Below, in pieces: positions 1 to 12,500 of a stretch of DNA of 64,000 bases. The stretch spans positions 41,963,200-42,027,199 of the forward strand of contig JAJKFL010000014.1 of NCBI GenBank assembly GCA_021186555.1, given 5' to 3'. The notes beneath the pieces were generated by a model. The model did no database searches. It had not been told where the DNA came from and was given only the letters and a program-made list of their open reading frames with translations. Every line of letters starts with the position of its first letter. Position 1 is the first letter of the stretch. This stretch comes from Reticulitermes speratus (taxonomy: Eukaryota; Arthropoda; Insecta; Blattodea; Rhinotermitidae). The position numbers and the translations under genes are program-made.

Positions 1-1
1 C

Positions 2-280
2 AGTAAAAAGGAAAAGGCGAAGACTAGTACGCCTTCACCTAAGGAACCAAATCACATTAAACACATATCCACTCCAGACCTCAACCAGTCACCCATCGAA
101 GAAACCTCCGATCTGCTCGACAAACTTCGCTTGGACGCATGTGTGGAGCTTCCACGACGACTCCTTACAGAGGTACCCACCCTCCCTTCAGGGACAGCAG
201 GCGAGCAGTCCTTTCTGAAAATCGTCGAAATTTGTAACCGAATATGGCAGCAAGGCCTAGATGGAATTAGAGAACGATAG
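2..280 (+). pseudogene. C-terminal fragment of a LINE ORF1-like protein (partial)
   Basis: Reading frame 2 is open from the left edge of the window to a TAG at 278-280, about 92 codons, with no ATG needed because the left end is cut off. The product is hydrophilic and Lys/Ser/Pro-rich at first, then has an acidic/leucine segment and ends in a helix-like stretch (motif EICNRIWQQGLDGIRER). I do not recognise a defined domain. It lies about 160 bp upstream of a decayed reverse-transcriptase tail on the same strand, which suggests it is part of the same Jockey-like LINE copy. It could equally be an unrelated exon cut by the window edge. Confidence 0.35.
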
Positions 281-439
281 CCCTCCATCTGGACTGCTGG
301 TACGCTGAAGGAATTCGCAGCAGGATGTTGGAACTGGGTCACTTCCTCGGTCAGCACGGGGTCGATATAAGCCCCCTGACTGAAACACATCTCTGGCGGC
401 GGGAAGACTTTCGCCTTGCCAACCCTGATTGTCACACTA

Positions 440-778
440 CAGTCAGGACATCAACGTATCCAAGAGCAACGCAATGATCTTTGCGAAGGCTGGGTGACGA
501 GTAGCCAAGCCTAGACTGGCAGAGTTCCTAGGGGAACCAATCCAATGGGTTGATACAGTCCGTCATTTGGGAGTGAAACTTGAATCACGGCTAAACTGGT
601 CGCCTCATATCGTCCAGGTCAGAAGGAAAGCTGCCAAATATTGGGAATATTTGGCTTACTCCTAAACAGGAGGACCGGTCTCTCCATCAGAAACAGAGTT
701 CTGCTGTATAAGCAACTCATGCGCCCCATGATGGAATATGCGTGCCCCATCTGTAGTCCTCTATTTGTTGCCACGTTA
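440..778 (+). pseudogene. Jockey-like LINE reverse transcriptase, C-terminal relic
   Basis: Translation of the plus strand gives the typical end of a non-LTR reverse transcriptase: a segment reading SKSNAMIFAK, then WVDTVRHLGVKLESRLNWSPHI, the 'LGV-LD--L-W--HI' block that follows the RT catalytic core. After one frame change near 640 it continues with NRVLLYKQLMRPMMEYACPI, the 'LYK-LIRP-M-YACP' block. An in-frame TGA near 496 and the frame change show it is dead. Catalytic motif C (F/YADD) is upstream and missing. The 76-bp satellite starts immediately downstream, so the satellite either captured or truncated this LINE. The clade (Jockey) is inferred from the motif style. Confidence 0.65.
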
Positions 779-780
779 GG

Positions 781-3700
781 AAGCGTGGGCTCAAACAACC
801 ACTGCGGGCACAACAGTTGAGGGCGCTGCTCTGGCCTCTGTTCTCTCCGTCGGCGTAGGCTCAGACAGCCACTGTGGTGGCGGGCACGAAAGGTGAGGGC
901 GCTGCTCTAGCCTCCGTTCGCATGGTAGGCGAGTCTCAGCCAGCCACTGTGGAGGCGGGCACGACAGGTGAGGGCGTTGCTCTGGGCTCTGTTCGCTCGG
1001 TCGGCGTTGGCTCAGCCAGCCACTGTGGTAGATAGCACGACAGGTGAGGGCGCTGCTCTGGCCTCTTTTCGCTTGGGCGGCATGGCCTTAGGCAGCCACT
1101 GCAGAGGCGGACACCAAGGGTGAGGGCGATGCTCTGGCCTCTGTTCGTTCGGTCGGCGTGGGCACAAAACGGCACTGTGGTGGCAGGCACGACAGTTGAG
1201 GGAGCTGCTCCGTCCTCTGTTCGCTCGATCGGCTTGGGGTCAGGAAGACAATGTGGTGGCGGGCACGACAGTTGAGGGCGCTACCCTGATCTCTGATCGC
1301 TTGTTCGGCGTGGACTCACCAAACCACTCTGGTGGCGGATACGACAGGTGAGGGCACTGTTCTGGCCTCTGTTCGCTCGGTCGGCGTGGGCTCAGCCAGC
1401 CACTGGGGTGGCGGACACGAAAGGTGAGGGCGCTGCTCTGGCCTCTGTTCGCTTCGTAGGCGTGGCTCAGCCAGCCATTGTGGTGGCGGAAACGACATGC
1501 GAGGACGCTACTCTGGACTCTGATCGCTTGTTCGGCGTGGGCCCAGGCAACCACTGTGGTGGCGGGCACGACAGGTGAGGGCGCTGCTCTGGCCTCTGTT
1601 CGCTCGGTCGGCGTGGGCTCAGCCAGCCACTGGGGTGGCAGAAACGACATGTGAGGTCGCTGCTATGACCACTGTTCGTTTGGTCGGCATTGGCACAGGC
1701 AGCCACAGTGGTGGCTAGCACGACAGTCGAGGGCGCTGCTCTTGCCTCTGTTCGCTTGGGCGGGTCGGCATCAGGCAGCCACTGTGGTGGCTGGCACGAC
1801 AGGTGAGGGAGCTGCTGTGGCCTATGTTCGCTTGGTCGGCGACGGCTCAGGCAGCCACTGTGGTGGCGTGAACGAAAGATGAGGGCGCTGCTATGGCCTT
1901 TGTTCAATCCGACGGCGAGGGCTCAGCCAGCCACTAAGGTGGCAGGCACGAATGTTGAGGTCTCTGCCTGGTCTCCTTGCGCTTGGTCGGTGTGAACTCA
2001 GCCAAAGACTGTAGTAACGGGCTCGTCACGTGAGGGCGCTTGTATGTCCTCTGTTCGCTCGGTCGGCGTGGGCTCATACAGCCACTGTGGTGGCGGGCAC
2101 GACAGGTGATGGCGCTGCTGTGGCTCTGTTCGCTCGGTCGGCGTGGGCTCAGCCAGCCACTGGGGTGGCAGAAAACGACATGTGAGTGCGCTGCTCTGAC
2201 CACTGTTCATATGGTCGGCGTTGGCACAGGCAGCCATAGTGGTGGCTAGCACGACAGTCGAGGGCGCTGCTCTTGCCTCTGATCGCTTGGGCGGGTCAGC
2301 ATCAGGTAGCCACTGTGGTGGCTGGCACGACAGGTGATGGAGCTGCTGTGGCCTACGTTCGCTTGGTCGGCGACGGCTCAGGCAGCCACTGTGGTGGCGT
2401 GCACGAAAGATGTGGGCGCTGCTATGGCCTTTGTTCAATTCGTCGGCGAGGGCTCAGCCAGCCACTAAGGTGACAGGCACGAAAGTTGCGGTCTCTGCCC
2501 TGGCCTCCATGCGCTTGGTCGGTGTGGACTCAGCCAACGACTGTAGAAACGGGCTCGTCACGTGAGGGCGCTGGTCTGTCCTCTGTTCGCTCGGTCGGCG
2601 TGGGCTCATAAAGACACTGTGTTGGCGGGCACGAAAGGTCAGGGCGCTGCTCTGGCCGCTGTTTACTCGGTCGACGTGGGCTCATACAGCATATGTGTTG
2701 GCGGGCACGAAAGGTGAGGTCGCTGCTCTGGCATCTGTTCTCTAGGTCGGCGTGGGCTCAGACAGCTACTGATGTGGCGGGCAAAAGAGCTGAGGGCGCG
2801 CTCTGGCCTCTTTTCGTTCGGTAGGCGTGGGCTCATACAGCCACTGTGTTGGCGGGCACGACAGGTGAGGTCGCTGTTCTGGCCTCTATTCCCTCGGACG
2901 GCGTGGGCTCAGCCAGCCATGATTGTGGCGGGCAAGACAGGTGAGGGGGCAGTTCTTGCCTCTGTTCCCTCGGTCGGTGTGGGTTCAACCAGCCACTGTG
3001 GTGGCGGTCAAGACAGGTGAGAACGCTTTACTGTACTCTAATAGGTTGGTCGGCGTGGGCCCTGCCAGCCAGTGTGGTGGCGGACACGACAGGTGAGGGC
3101 GCTGATCTGGCGTATGTTCGCTCGGTCGGCGTGGGCTCAGCCAGCCACTGGTGTGGCGGGCAAGAGAGGTGAGGGGGCTGCTATGGCCTCTGTTCGCTTG
3201 GTAGGCATGGGCTCAGCCAGACACTTTGGTGGCGGGCACGGCAAGTGAGGGCGTCGATCTGAGCTCTGTTACCTCTGTCGGCGTGGGCTTAGCCAGCCAC
3301 CGTGGTGGCGGTCACGACAGGTAAGGACGCTTCTCTGGCCTCTGTTCGAATTGTCGGCGTGGGCCCAGCCAGCCACTGTGGTGGCGGATACGAGAGGTGA
3401 GGGCGTTGCTCTTGCCTGTGTTCACTCGGTCGGCATGGGCTCAGCCAGCCACTGTGATTGAGGGCACGACAGGTGAGGGTGCTGCTCTGGCCTCTGTTCT
3501 CTCGGTCGGCGTGGGATCAGCCAGCCACTGTGGTGGCGGATACGATAGGTGAGGGCGCTGAAATGGCCACTGTTCCCTTTGTCGGCGAGGGCCCAGCCAG
3601 CCACTGTGGTGGCGGGACCGACAGGTGAGGGCGCTGCTCAGGGATCTGTTCCATCGGTCAGCGTGGGCTCAGCCAGCCACTGTTGTGGCGGGCACGACTG

Positions 3701-6700
3701 GTGAGGGCGCTTCTCTGGCCTCTGTTCGAATGGCCGGACGGGCTCAGCCAGCCACTATTGTGGCGGGGAAGACAGGTGAGGGAACTGCTATGGCCTTTGT
3801 TCGCTTGGTCGGTAAGGACCCTGCCAGCCACTGTGGTGGCAGGCAGGACAGTTGAGAGCGCTGTTCTAGCCTATGTTCGCTCGGTTGGCGTGGGCATAGC
3901 CAGCCACTAACTTGGCGGTTACGACAGGTGAAGGCGCTATTCCGGCCTATGTTCGATCGGTCGGCGTGGTCTCAGCCAGCGACTGTGCAGGCGGGCACGA
4001 AAGGTGAGGTCGTTGTTCTGGCCTCTATTCTCTTGGTAGGCGTGGCTCAGCCAGCCTCTGTGATTGCAGGCAGGACAGGTGAGGGCGCTGCTCTAGCCTC
4101 TGAACCCATGGTCGGCGTGGGCCAATTCAGCCACTGTGGAGGCGGGCACGACAGGTGAGGGCGCTGCTCTGGCATCTGTTAGCTCGGTCGGCGTGTGATC
4201 AGACAGCCACAGATATGGCGGGCACGACAGGTGCGTGCGCTACTCTGACGTCTGTATCCTCTCTCGCCGTGGGCTCAGCCAGCCACTGTGGTGGCAGACA
4301 CGAAAGGTGAGAGCGCTGCTCTGTGCTCAGTTCGCTCGGACGACGTGTGCTCAGCCAGCCACTATGGTGGCGAGATCGACAGGTGAAGTCGCTGCTCTGT
4401 CTTCTGTTCGCTTGGTCGGCGTGGCTAAGCCAGACACTGAGGTGGCGAGAACGAAATTTGAGGACGCAGGTCTGGCCTCTGTCCTTCTGTAAGGCGTGAG
4501 CTCAGTGAATGTAGTTGCGGGCTCGAGAGTTGAGGGCTCTTGTCTGGCCTCTGTTTGCTTGATCGGCGTGGGCACTGCCAGCCAGGGTGGAGGCGGGTAC
4601 GACAGTTGAGGGTGCTGCTATGGCCTCTGATCCCTTGATTGGAGTGGGCTCCGCCAGCCACTGTGGTGACTGAAACGACAGGTGAGGCCGCTGATCTGGC
4701 CTTTGTTCGTTTGGTCGGCGTGCGTTTATCTGGCCACTGTGGTGGCGGGCACAACAGGAGAGGCCGCTGATCTGTCCTCTGTTCGTTTGGTCGGCATGGG
4801 CTCAGACAGCCACTATGTTGGCTGGCACAATAGGTGAGGGCGCTGCAATGTCCTCTGATCGATCGGTCATCGTGGACTGAGCAAGCCACTGTGGTGGCAG
4901 ACACGACAGGTGAGGGCACTGCTCTGGACTCTGTTTGCTTGGTGGGTGTGGGTTCTGCCAGCCACTGTGCTGGTGGGCAGGACAGTTGAGGGCGCTGCTC
5001 TGGCTTCTAATAGCTTTCTGTGCGTTGGGCTCAGCCTGTCACTGTTGTGGCGGACACGACAGGTGAGGACGCTGCTCTGAACTCTGTTCGCTTGGTCGGC
5101 ATTGGCTCAGCCAGCCACTGAGGTGACGCGCAAGACAGGTGAGCGGAAATCTGTTCGCTTCGCACGGCGAGGGTTCAGACAGCAAATGTGGTGGCAGGCA
5201 CGACAGGTAAGGGAGTATATTTGGCCTCTGTTCGCTCCGTAAGCGTTGTATCAACGAGTCACTGTGTTAGCGGAAACGATATGAGAGGGCGTTGCTCTGG
5301 CCTCTGTTCGCTTTGTCGGAGAGGGCCCAGCCACTGTGGTGGCGGGAAAGACAGGTGTGTGCGCTGCTCTGGGGTTTGTTTCATCGGTCGGCGTGCGCAC
5401 AGTCAGGCACTGTGGTGGCGGGAACGACAGTTGAGGGCGCTGATCAGACCTCTATTAGCTCGGTCGGCGTGGGTTCAGCCAGCCACTGTGGTGGCAGGCA
5501 CGACATGTAAGGGCACTGATTTGGCATCTGATCGCTCGGAAGGCGTGGGCTCAGCAAGCCACTGGTGTGGCGGATACGACAGGTGAGTTTGCTACTCTGG
5601 ACTCTGTTCGGTTGGTCGGCGTTGGAACAAACAGCAAGTGTGGTGACGTGTACGACACCTGAGGGCGCGATTCTGGCCGCTTCTCGCTTTGTCGGGATTG
5701 ACCCAGCCAACCACTGATTTGGCGAGTAAGACTGGTGAGGGCGCTGCGAATGCCTGTGTTCGCACGGTCGGCGATGGCTCAGCCAGCCACTGTGGTGGCG
5801 GCCACGACAGGTGAGTTCGCTTCACTGGCCTATTTTCGATTCGTCGGTATAGGCCCAGCCAGCCACTGGTGTGGAGGACACGACAGGTGACGGCGCTGCT
5901 CTGGTCTCTGTACGCTCCGTCGGCGTTGGCCCAGCCAGCCACTGTGGTGGCGGGCACGACATGTGAGGGCGTTGCTCTGGCCTATGTTCCTTCGGTCGAC
6001 GTGGGATCAGCCAGCCACTGAGGTATTAGGCACGACAGGTGAGGGCCATGATCTGGCCTCTGATAGCACGGTAGGCGTGGGCACATCCAGCCACTTTGTT
6101 GGAGGATACGACAGGGGATGGCAATTTTCTGGCCGCTTTGCCTTGGTAGGCGTGGGCCCAGCCAGCCAATGTGGTGGCGGTAAAGAAAGTTGAGTGCGCT
6201 TCACTAGCCTCTTTTCCCTCGGTCGGCGTGAGCTCAACGAGACACTGTGGTGGAGGGCACGACTGGTGAGGGCGATGATCTATGTAATGTCCGCTTCGTC
6301 GGCGTGGGATCAGAGAGCCACTGTGTTGGCGGGCACGACAGGTGAGGGCGTTGCTTTGGCCTCTGTTCCTCGGTCGGTGTGAGCTCAGCCAGCCACTGTT
6401 GTGGCGGGAACGAGAGTTGAGGGCGCTGCTTTGGCCTCTGTTCCCTCGGTCGGCGTGAGCTGAACGAGACACTGTGGTGGATGGCACGACTGGTGAGGGC
6501 GATTATCTGTGTAATGTCCGCTTCGTCGGCGTGGGATCAGAGAGCTACTGTGTTGGCGGGCACGACAGGTAAGGGCGCTGCTTTGGCCTCTGTTCCCTCG
6601 GTCGGCGTGAGCTCAGCAAGCCACTGTGGTGGTGGGAACGACAGGTGAGGGCGCTGCTCTGGCCTCTGTTCGTTTGATTGGAGTGGGTTCAGCCGGCCCC

Positions 6701-7551
6701 TGTGGTGGCAGGCACGACAGTTGAGGGCCATGTTTTGGATACTGCTTGCACGGTAGGCGTGGGCTCATCCAGCCACTGTGTTGGCGGATACTACTGGGGA
6801 GGGCGCTGCTCTGTCCTCTGTTCGCTTGGTAGGCTTGGATTAGCCAGCCACTGTAGTGGAGGGCACGACTGGTGAGGGAGCTGCTCTGCACTCTGTTCGC
6901 TCGGTCGGCGTTGGCCCAGGAAGCCACTGTGCTGGCGGGCACTACAGGTGAGGGCGCTAGTCTGACCTCTGTTAGCTTCGTCAGCGTGGGATCAGCCAGC
7001 AACTATAGTGGCAGGCACGACAGTTGATTGCCCTGGTTTGGACTCTTCTGCTTGCACGGTAGGAGTAGGATCATCCAGACACTGTGTTGGCGGATACAAC
7101 AGGGGAGGGCGCTGCTCTGGTCCTGATTCGCTCGTTCGGCGTGGGCTCATACTGCCACTGTTTTGGGTTCGAAGTGAGGGCGCTGCTCTGACCTCTGTTC
7201 GATCGGTCGGGTGGGCTCAGCCAGCCACTTTGGTGGCAGGCATGACAGGTGAGGGCCATGCTTTTGCCTCTGCTTGCACATTCCGCGTGGGCTCATCCGA
7301 CCACTGTGTTGCGGGATACGAGAGGAGAGGGCGCCGCTCTGGCTTCTGTTCGCTTTTTCGGGGTGGGCCCAGACAGCCACTTTGGTGGAGGGAACAGCGA
7401 GTGAGGGCGCTCATCTGGCCTCTCATCTGTCGATCGGCTTGAGCTCAGCCAGCCAAAGTGTTGGCGGGCACGACAGTTAAGGGGGCTGCTTTGGGTTCTG
7501 TTCGCTTGGTCGGCATTGGCTCAGACAGCGAGTGAATCTGCAGGGACGACA
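781..7551 (+). repeat. 76-bp GC-rich satellite, segment 1 (plus orientation)
   Basis: This is a tandem array of about 76-bp units, roughly 89 copies. Each unit contains, in order, GGTGAGGGCGCTGCTCTGG, CCTCTGTTCGCTCGGTCGG, CGTGGGCTCAGCCAGCCACT and GTGGTGGCGGGCACGACA. Copies differ by scattered substitutions and small indels. Each unit carries a dyad around CCACTGTGG. Because 76 is not a multiple of 3, open frames occur in all phases. They encode shifting Trp/Ala/Pro-rich peptides and are not genes. Blocks inside the segment are themselves repeated, for example 1690-1960 with 2216-2480. Confidence 0.95.
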
Positions 7552-9546
7552 CAGGCCAGAACAGCGCCTGCACCTCTCGTGCCCGCCACCACTCTGTCCC
7601 CCTGATCCCACGACGACCGAGCGAACAGATGACACTGCAGCGCCCTCACATGTCGTGTCCCCCAACAGAGAGTCTAGGTGAGCCCACGACGACCGATGGA
7701 ATAGAGGCCAGAACAGCGACCTCAACTGTCGTGTCCGCCTCCACAGGACCTGGCTGAGCCTACGCCGACCGACGGAACAGAGGCCTGAGCAGCGCCCTCA
7801 ACTGTCGTGCCCGCCATCACAGTGGCTGGCAGAGCCCACGCTGACCTAGGGAACGGAGGCCAGAGCAGAGCCCTCACATTTCGTGCCCGACATCACACTG
7901 GCTGGCTGGGCCCACGCCGACAAAGCGACCAGATGCCAAAGCAGCGCCCTCACCTGTCGCATCCACCACCACAGTGGTGCTGGCCTACGCCGACAAGGAA
8001 CAAGCCAGAACGCCTCAATTCGTGTCGCCACCAGTGGCTGGAACACGACCGACCAGAGAACAGAGCCAGAGAGCGCCCTCTACTGTCAGTCCCGCCACCA
8101 CAGTGGTGCCTGAGTCCACCGACGAGGACGACCAGAGAGGCCAATCCCCTCACTGTCAGAGCGCCAGAGCAGCGCCCCCAAACTTTCGAATCCGCCACCA
8201 CAGTGGACTGGCTGAGCCCACGCGACAAAGCAACAGAGACCAGAATCAGCGCCCTCACTGTCGTCCTGCACCATATTGGCTGCTGAGCCACGCGACCAAG
8301 GCAGAGGTCAGAGTACGCCCTACCTGTCTGGCGCCACCACAGTGAGTGGCCCGCAAATGACAGAGGCCGAGCAGCGCCTCAACTGTCGTCCAATCGTGCC
8401 AGCCACCAACAAGCGAACAGCCACACGCTCCCTGCGGGACCACGCACAGGAACAGCAACAGACAGACGGCTCATGTCCGGGTGCCGCCACCGCGGCTTAC
8501 ACATCCGACAAGACAGACCATACTGGCCCTGCACGTACGACCAGCAACAATGGCAGATGGCCCCCCAAACAACTGTCGAATCCGCCCTACATGTGTGCTA
8601 GCCCACCTAGTGGCAAGAAACAGAGCCCAAACAGCGCCACACGTCGTACCTAACCAATATTGGCTGTCGGCCACGCCGACAAGGACAGAGCTCAGAGTAA
8701 CGCCCTTACCGTCAGTGGCCAGCCACCAAGTGGGTGCCCAGCGCCACACATATGACAAGGCCTGGCAGCGCCAACAACGTCGATCAAAGCGCACAGCGGC
8801 TGCCACCGGTCTGCACACATGCTGCGAGCCCACGCACACAACAGGCAACCGCCTCACTGTCGTCGCCAAGGGCTGTTGGCCCAGCCGACTACAGAGGCAG
8901 AACGCCCTCACTGTCGTTGCCACCACAATGCGCTGGCCACCGACAAGCGAACAGAGCCAGAACGGCCTCACTGTCGTGCCGCACACAAGGCTGGGGCCAC
9001 GCCAAGAGCGAACAGAGCCAACAGCGCCCTCTGTCGTGCCGCCACCAAGTGGCTGGTAGCCCACGCACCACGAACAAGCCAGACACGCCCTCACCTGTCG
9101 TCGCCACCACATGGCTGCTGCCAGCCGACCAAGAACAGAGGCCAGAAGGCCCTCAATGTCGTGCGCCACCACAGTATGCAAGCCTACGCCACCAAGCGAC
9201 CACAAGGACGGCCAGACAGCGCCCTCACTGTCGTGCCCCACCACATTGGCTGGCTGTCCACGCCAACCAAGCAACAGAGCCAGAGCAGGCCTCATGTCGT
9301 GCCCGCACCACAGTGTGCTAGCCACGCCAACAGCGAACAAAGCCAGAGCGCCCTCACTTCATCAGTTGCTATCCCGCAACCACAGGAGGCTTGGCCCGGA
9401 CCACGGCGCACGGACAGGCGGAGCGAACAGACGCCACAAAGTGCAGCGCACACATCCGACCTTTCGTGCCTGCCACCAGAGTGGCTGGCTGAGCTCACGC
9501 CGACCGAGCGAACAAAGGCAAGACCAGCGCCCTCAACTATCGTGAT
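7552..9546 (-). repeat. 76-bp satellite, segment 2 (inverted orientation, eroded)
   Basis: At about 7551 the unit abruptly appears as its reverse complement (CAGAGCAGCGCCCTCACCTG, CCACCACAGTGGCTGGCTGA). Up to about 7960 the copies are clean. From about 7960 to 9370 nearly every unit has lost single bases or short blocks, so the period collapses irregularly. The matching inverted segment at 14271-17640 is longer and clean, so the erosion is local. This looks more like poor consensus in the assembly than biological decay, but the sequence alone cannot decide. Confidence 0.9.
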
Positions 9547-12500
9547 CGCCACGAGGATACGACAGGTGAGGGCGGAGCTCTGGCCTCTGTTCTCTCAGTC
9601 GGCGTGAACTCAACCAGCCACTGTGGTAGCAGGCACGACAGGTGAGGGCGTTGTTCGGGCCTCTGTTCGCTTGGTCGGCGTGCGTTTAGCCAACCATTGT
9701 GTGGCGGACACGAAAGTGTGAGGGCGCTGGTCTGGCCTATGTTAGCTCGGTCGGCGTGGGCTCAGCCAACCACTGTGTAGGCGGGCTCGTCAGATGACAG
9801 CGCCGCAATGGCCTCTGTTCCATCGGCCGGCGTGTGCTCATCCAGCCATTGTGTAGGGGGGCACGACAGGTGAGGGCGCTGATCTGGCCTCTGATCGTTT
9901 GGTCGGCGTGAGCTCAGGTAGACACTGTGGTGATGGGAACGACAAGTGCGGGCGCTGCTCTGTCATATGTTCGAACGTTCGGCGTGGGCACAGCCAGCCA
10001 CTGTGATGGCGGGCACGACAGGTGAGGGAGTTGCATTGGCCTTTGTTCCCTTGTTCAGCGTTGGCTCAGCCAGCCTCTGCGGTTGCGGGCACGACATGTG
10101 AGGGCGCTACTCTGACCTCAGATCGCTTGGTCGGCATGTGCTCTTCCAGACACTGTGTTGCCGGGCACGACAGGTGAGGGCGCTGCTCTGGCCTCTGTTC
10201 GTTCGTTCGGCGTGAGCTCAGGTAGACACTGTGGTGGCGGGCACGACAATTGCGGGCGCTGCTCTGGCATCTGTTCGATCGTTGAGCGTGCGCACAGCCA
10301 GCTACTGTGATGTCGGGCACGACAGGTGAGGGCGCTGCTCTGGCCTCTGTTCGCTTGGTCGGAGTAGGCTCAGCCAGCCACTGTGGTGAATGAAACGACA
10401 GTTGTGGCCGCAGTTTTGTCCTCTTTGCTTTTGGTAGGCGTGGGCCCAGCCAGCCACTATGGTGACTGGCTATGGTGGCTGGCACGATATGTAAGGGAGC
10501 TGATCTGGCATGTGTTCGCTTGTTCGGCGTGGGAACAGCCAGCCACTGTGGTGGCGTGCACGACAGGTGAGGGAACTGGTCTGGCTTGTTCCCTTGATCT
10601 GCTTGGTCCCAGCCTGCCACTGTGGTGGCGGTTACGAACGTTGAGGGCGCTGCTCTGGCCAAGGTTCGCTCGGTCGGCGTGGGCTCAGCCAGCCACTGGG
10701 GTGGCGGAAACGACATGTGAGGGCGCTGCTCTTTCCTCTGTTCGTTTGGTCGGCGTTGGCACAGGCACCCACAATGGTGTGTAGCACGACAGTCGAGGGC
10801 GCTGCTCTTGCCTCTGTTCGCTTGGGCGGGTTGATATCAGGCAGACACTGTGGTGGCTGGCACGACAGGAGAGGGCGCTGCTGAGGCCTATGTTCGCTTG
10901 GTCGGCGAGGGCTCAGACAGCCACTAAGGTGACAGGCACGAAAGTTGAGGGCGCTGCCCTGGACTCTTTGCGCTCGGTCGGTGTGGACTCAGCGAACGAC
11001 TGTATTAGCGGGCACGTCACGTGAGGGCGCTGGTCTGTCCTCTGTTCGCTCGTTCGGCGTGGGCTCATACAGCCACTGTGGTGGCGGACACGACAGGTGA
11101 GGGCGCTGCTCTGGCCGCTGTTTATTTGGTCCGCGTGGGCTCATACAGCCAATGTGTTGGCGGGCACGACAGGTGAGGTTGCTGCTCTGGCATCTGTCTC
11201 CCCGGTCGGCGTGGGCTCAGCCAGCCACTGTTTTGTCGGGCAAAAGAGGTGAGGGAGCTGCTCTGGCCTCTTTTCGCTCGGTCGTCGTGGGCTCATACAG
11301 CAACTGTGTTGGCGGGCACGACAGGTGAGGTAGGTGCTCTGGCCTCTGTTCCCTCGAACGGCGTGGACTCAGCCAGCCACTATTGTGGCGGGCAAGACAG
11401 GTGAGGGCGCAGTTCTTGCCTCTGTTCCCTCGGTCGGCGTGGGTTCAGCCAGCCACTGTGGTGGTGGTCAAGACAGGTGAGAACGCTGTACTGGACTCTA
11501 ATAGGTTGGTCGGCGTGGGCCCTGCCAGCCATTGTGGTTGCGGACACGACAGGTGAGGGCGCTGATCTTGCCTATGTTCGTTCGGTCTGCGTGGGCTCAG
11601 CCAGCCACTGTTGTGGCGGGCAAGAGAGGTGAGGGCGCTGATCTGGCCTCTGTTCGCTTGGTAGGCATGGGCTCATCCAGAGACTTTGGTGGCGGGCATG
11701 GAAAGTGAGGGCTTTGATCTGGGCTCTGTTAGCTCGGTCTGCGTGGGCACAGCCAGCCACCGTGTTGGCGGTCACGACAGGTAAGGACGCTTCTCTGGCC
11801 TCTGTTCGAATGGTCGGCGTGGGCCCAGCCAGCCACTGTGGTGGCGGATACGAGAGGTGAGGGCGTTGCTCTGGCCTGTGTTAACTCGATCGGCGTGGTC
11901 TCAGCCAGCCACTGTGATTGAGGGCACAACAGGTGAGGGTGCTGCTCTGGCCTCTGTTCGCTCGGTCGGCGTGGGCTAAACCAGCCTCTGTGGTGGCGGA
12001 TACGATAGGTGAGGGCGCTGCACTGGCCACTGGTCTCTTTGTCGGCGAGGGCCCAGCCAGCCACTGTGGTGGCGGGACCGACAAGTGAGGGCGCTGCTCT
12101 GGGATCTGTTCCATCGGTCGGCGTGGGCTCAGCCAGCCACTGTTGTTGCGGGCACGATTGGTGAGGGCGCTTCTCTCGCCTCTGTTCGCTTGGTCGGCGT
12201 GGACCCTGCCAGCCACTAAGGTGGCCGGCACGACAGTTGAGAGCGCTGCTCTAGCCTATGTTCGCTCGGTTGGCGTGGGCTCAGCCAGCCACTGTTTTGG
12301 CGGGAGAGACAGGTGAGGGTGTTGCTCTGGCCTCTGTTCGCTTGGTCGGCGAGGACCCTGCTAGCCACTGTGGTGGCCGGCACGACAGTTGAGGGCGCTG
12401 CTCTGGCCTATGTTCGCTCGGTTGGCGTGGGCTCAGCCAGCCAATTTGGTGGCGGGCACGGCAGGTGATGGCGCTGCTCTAGCCTCTGTATCCTCGGTCT

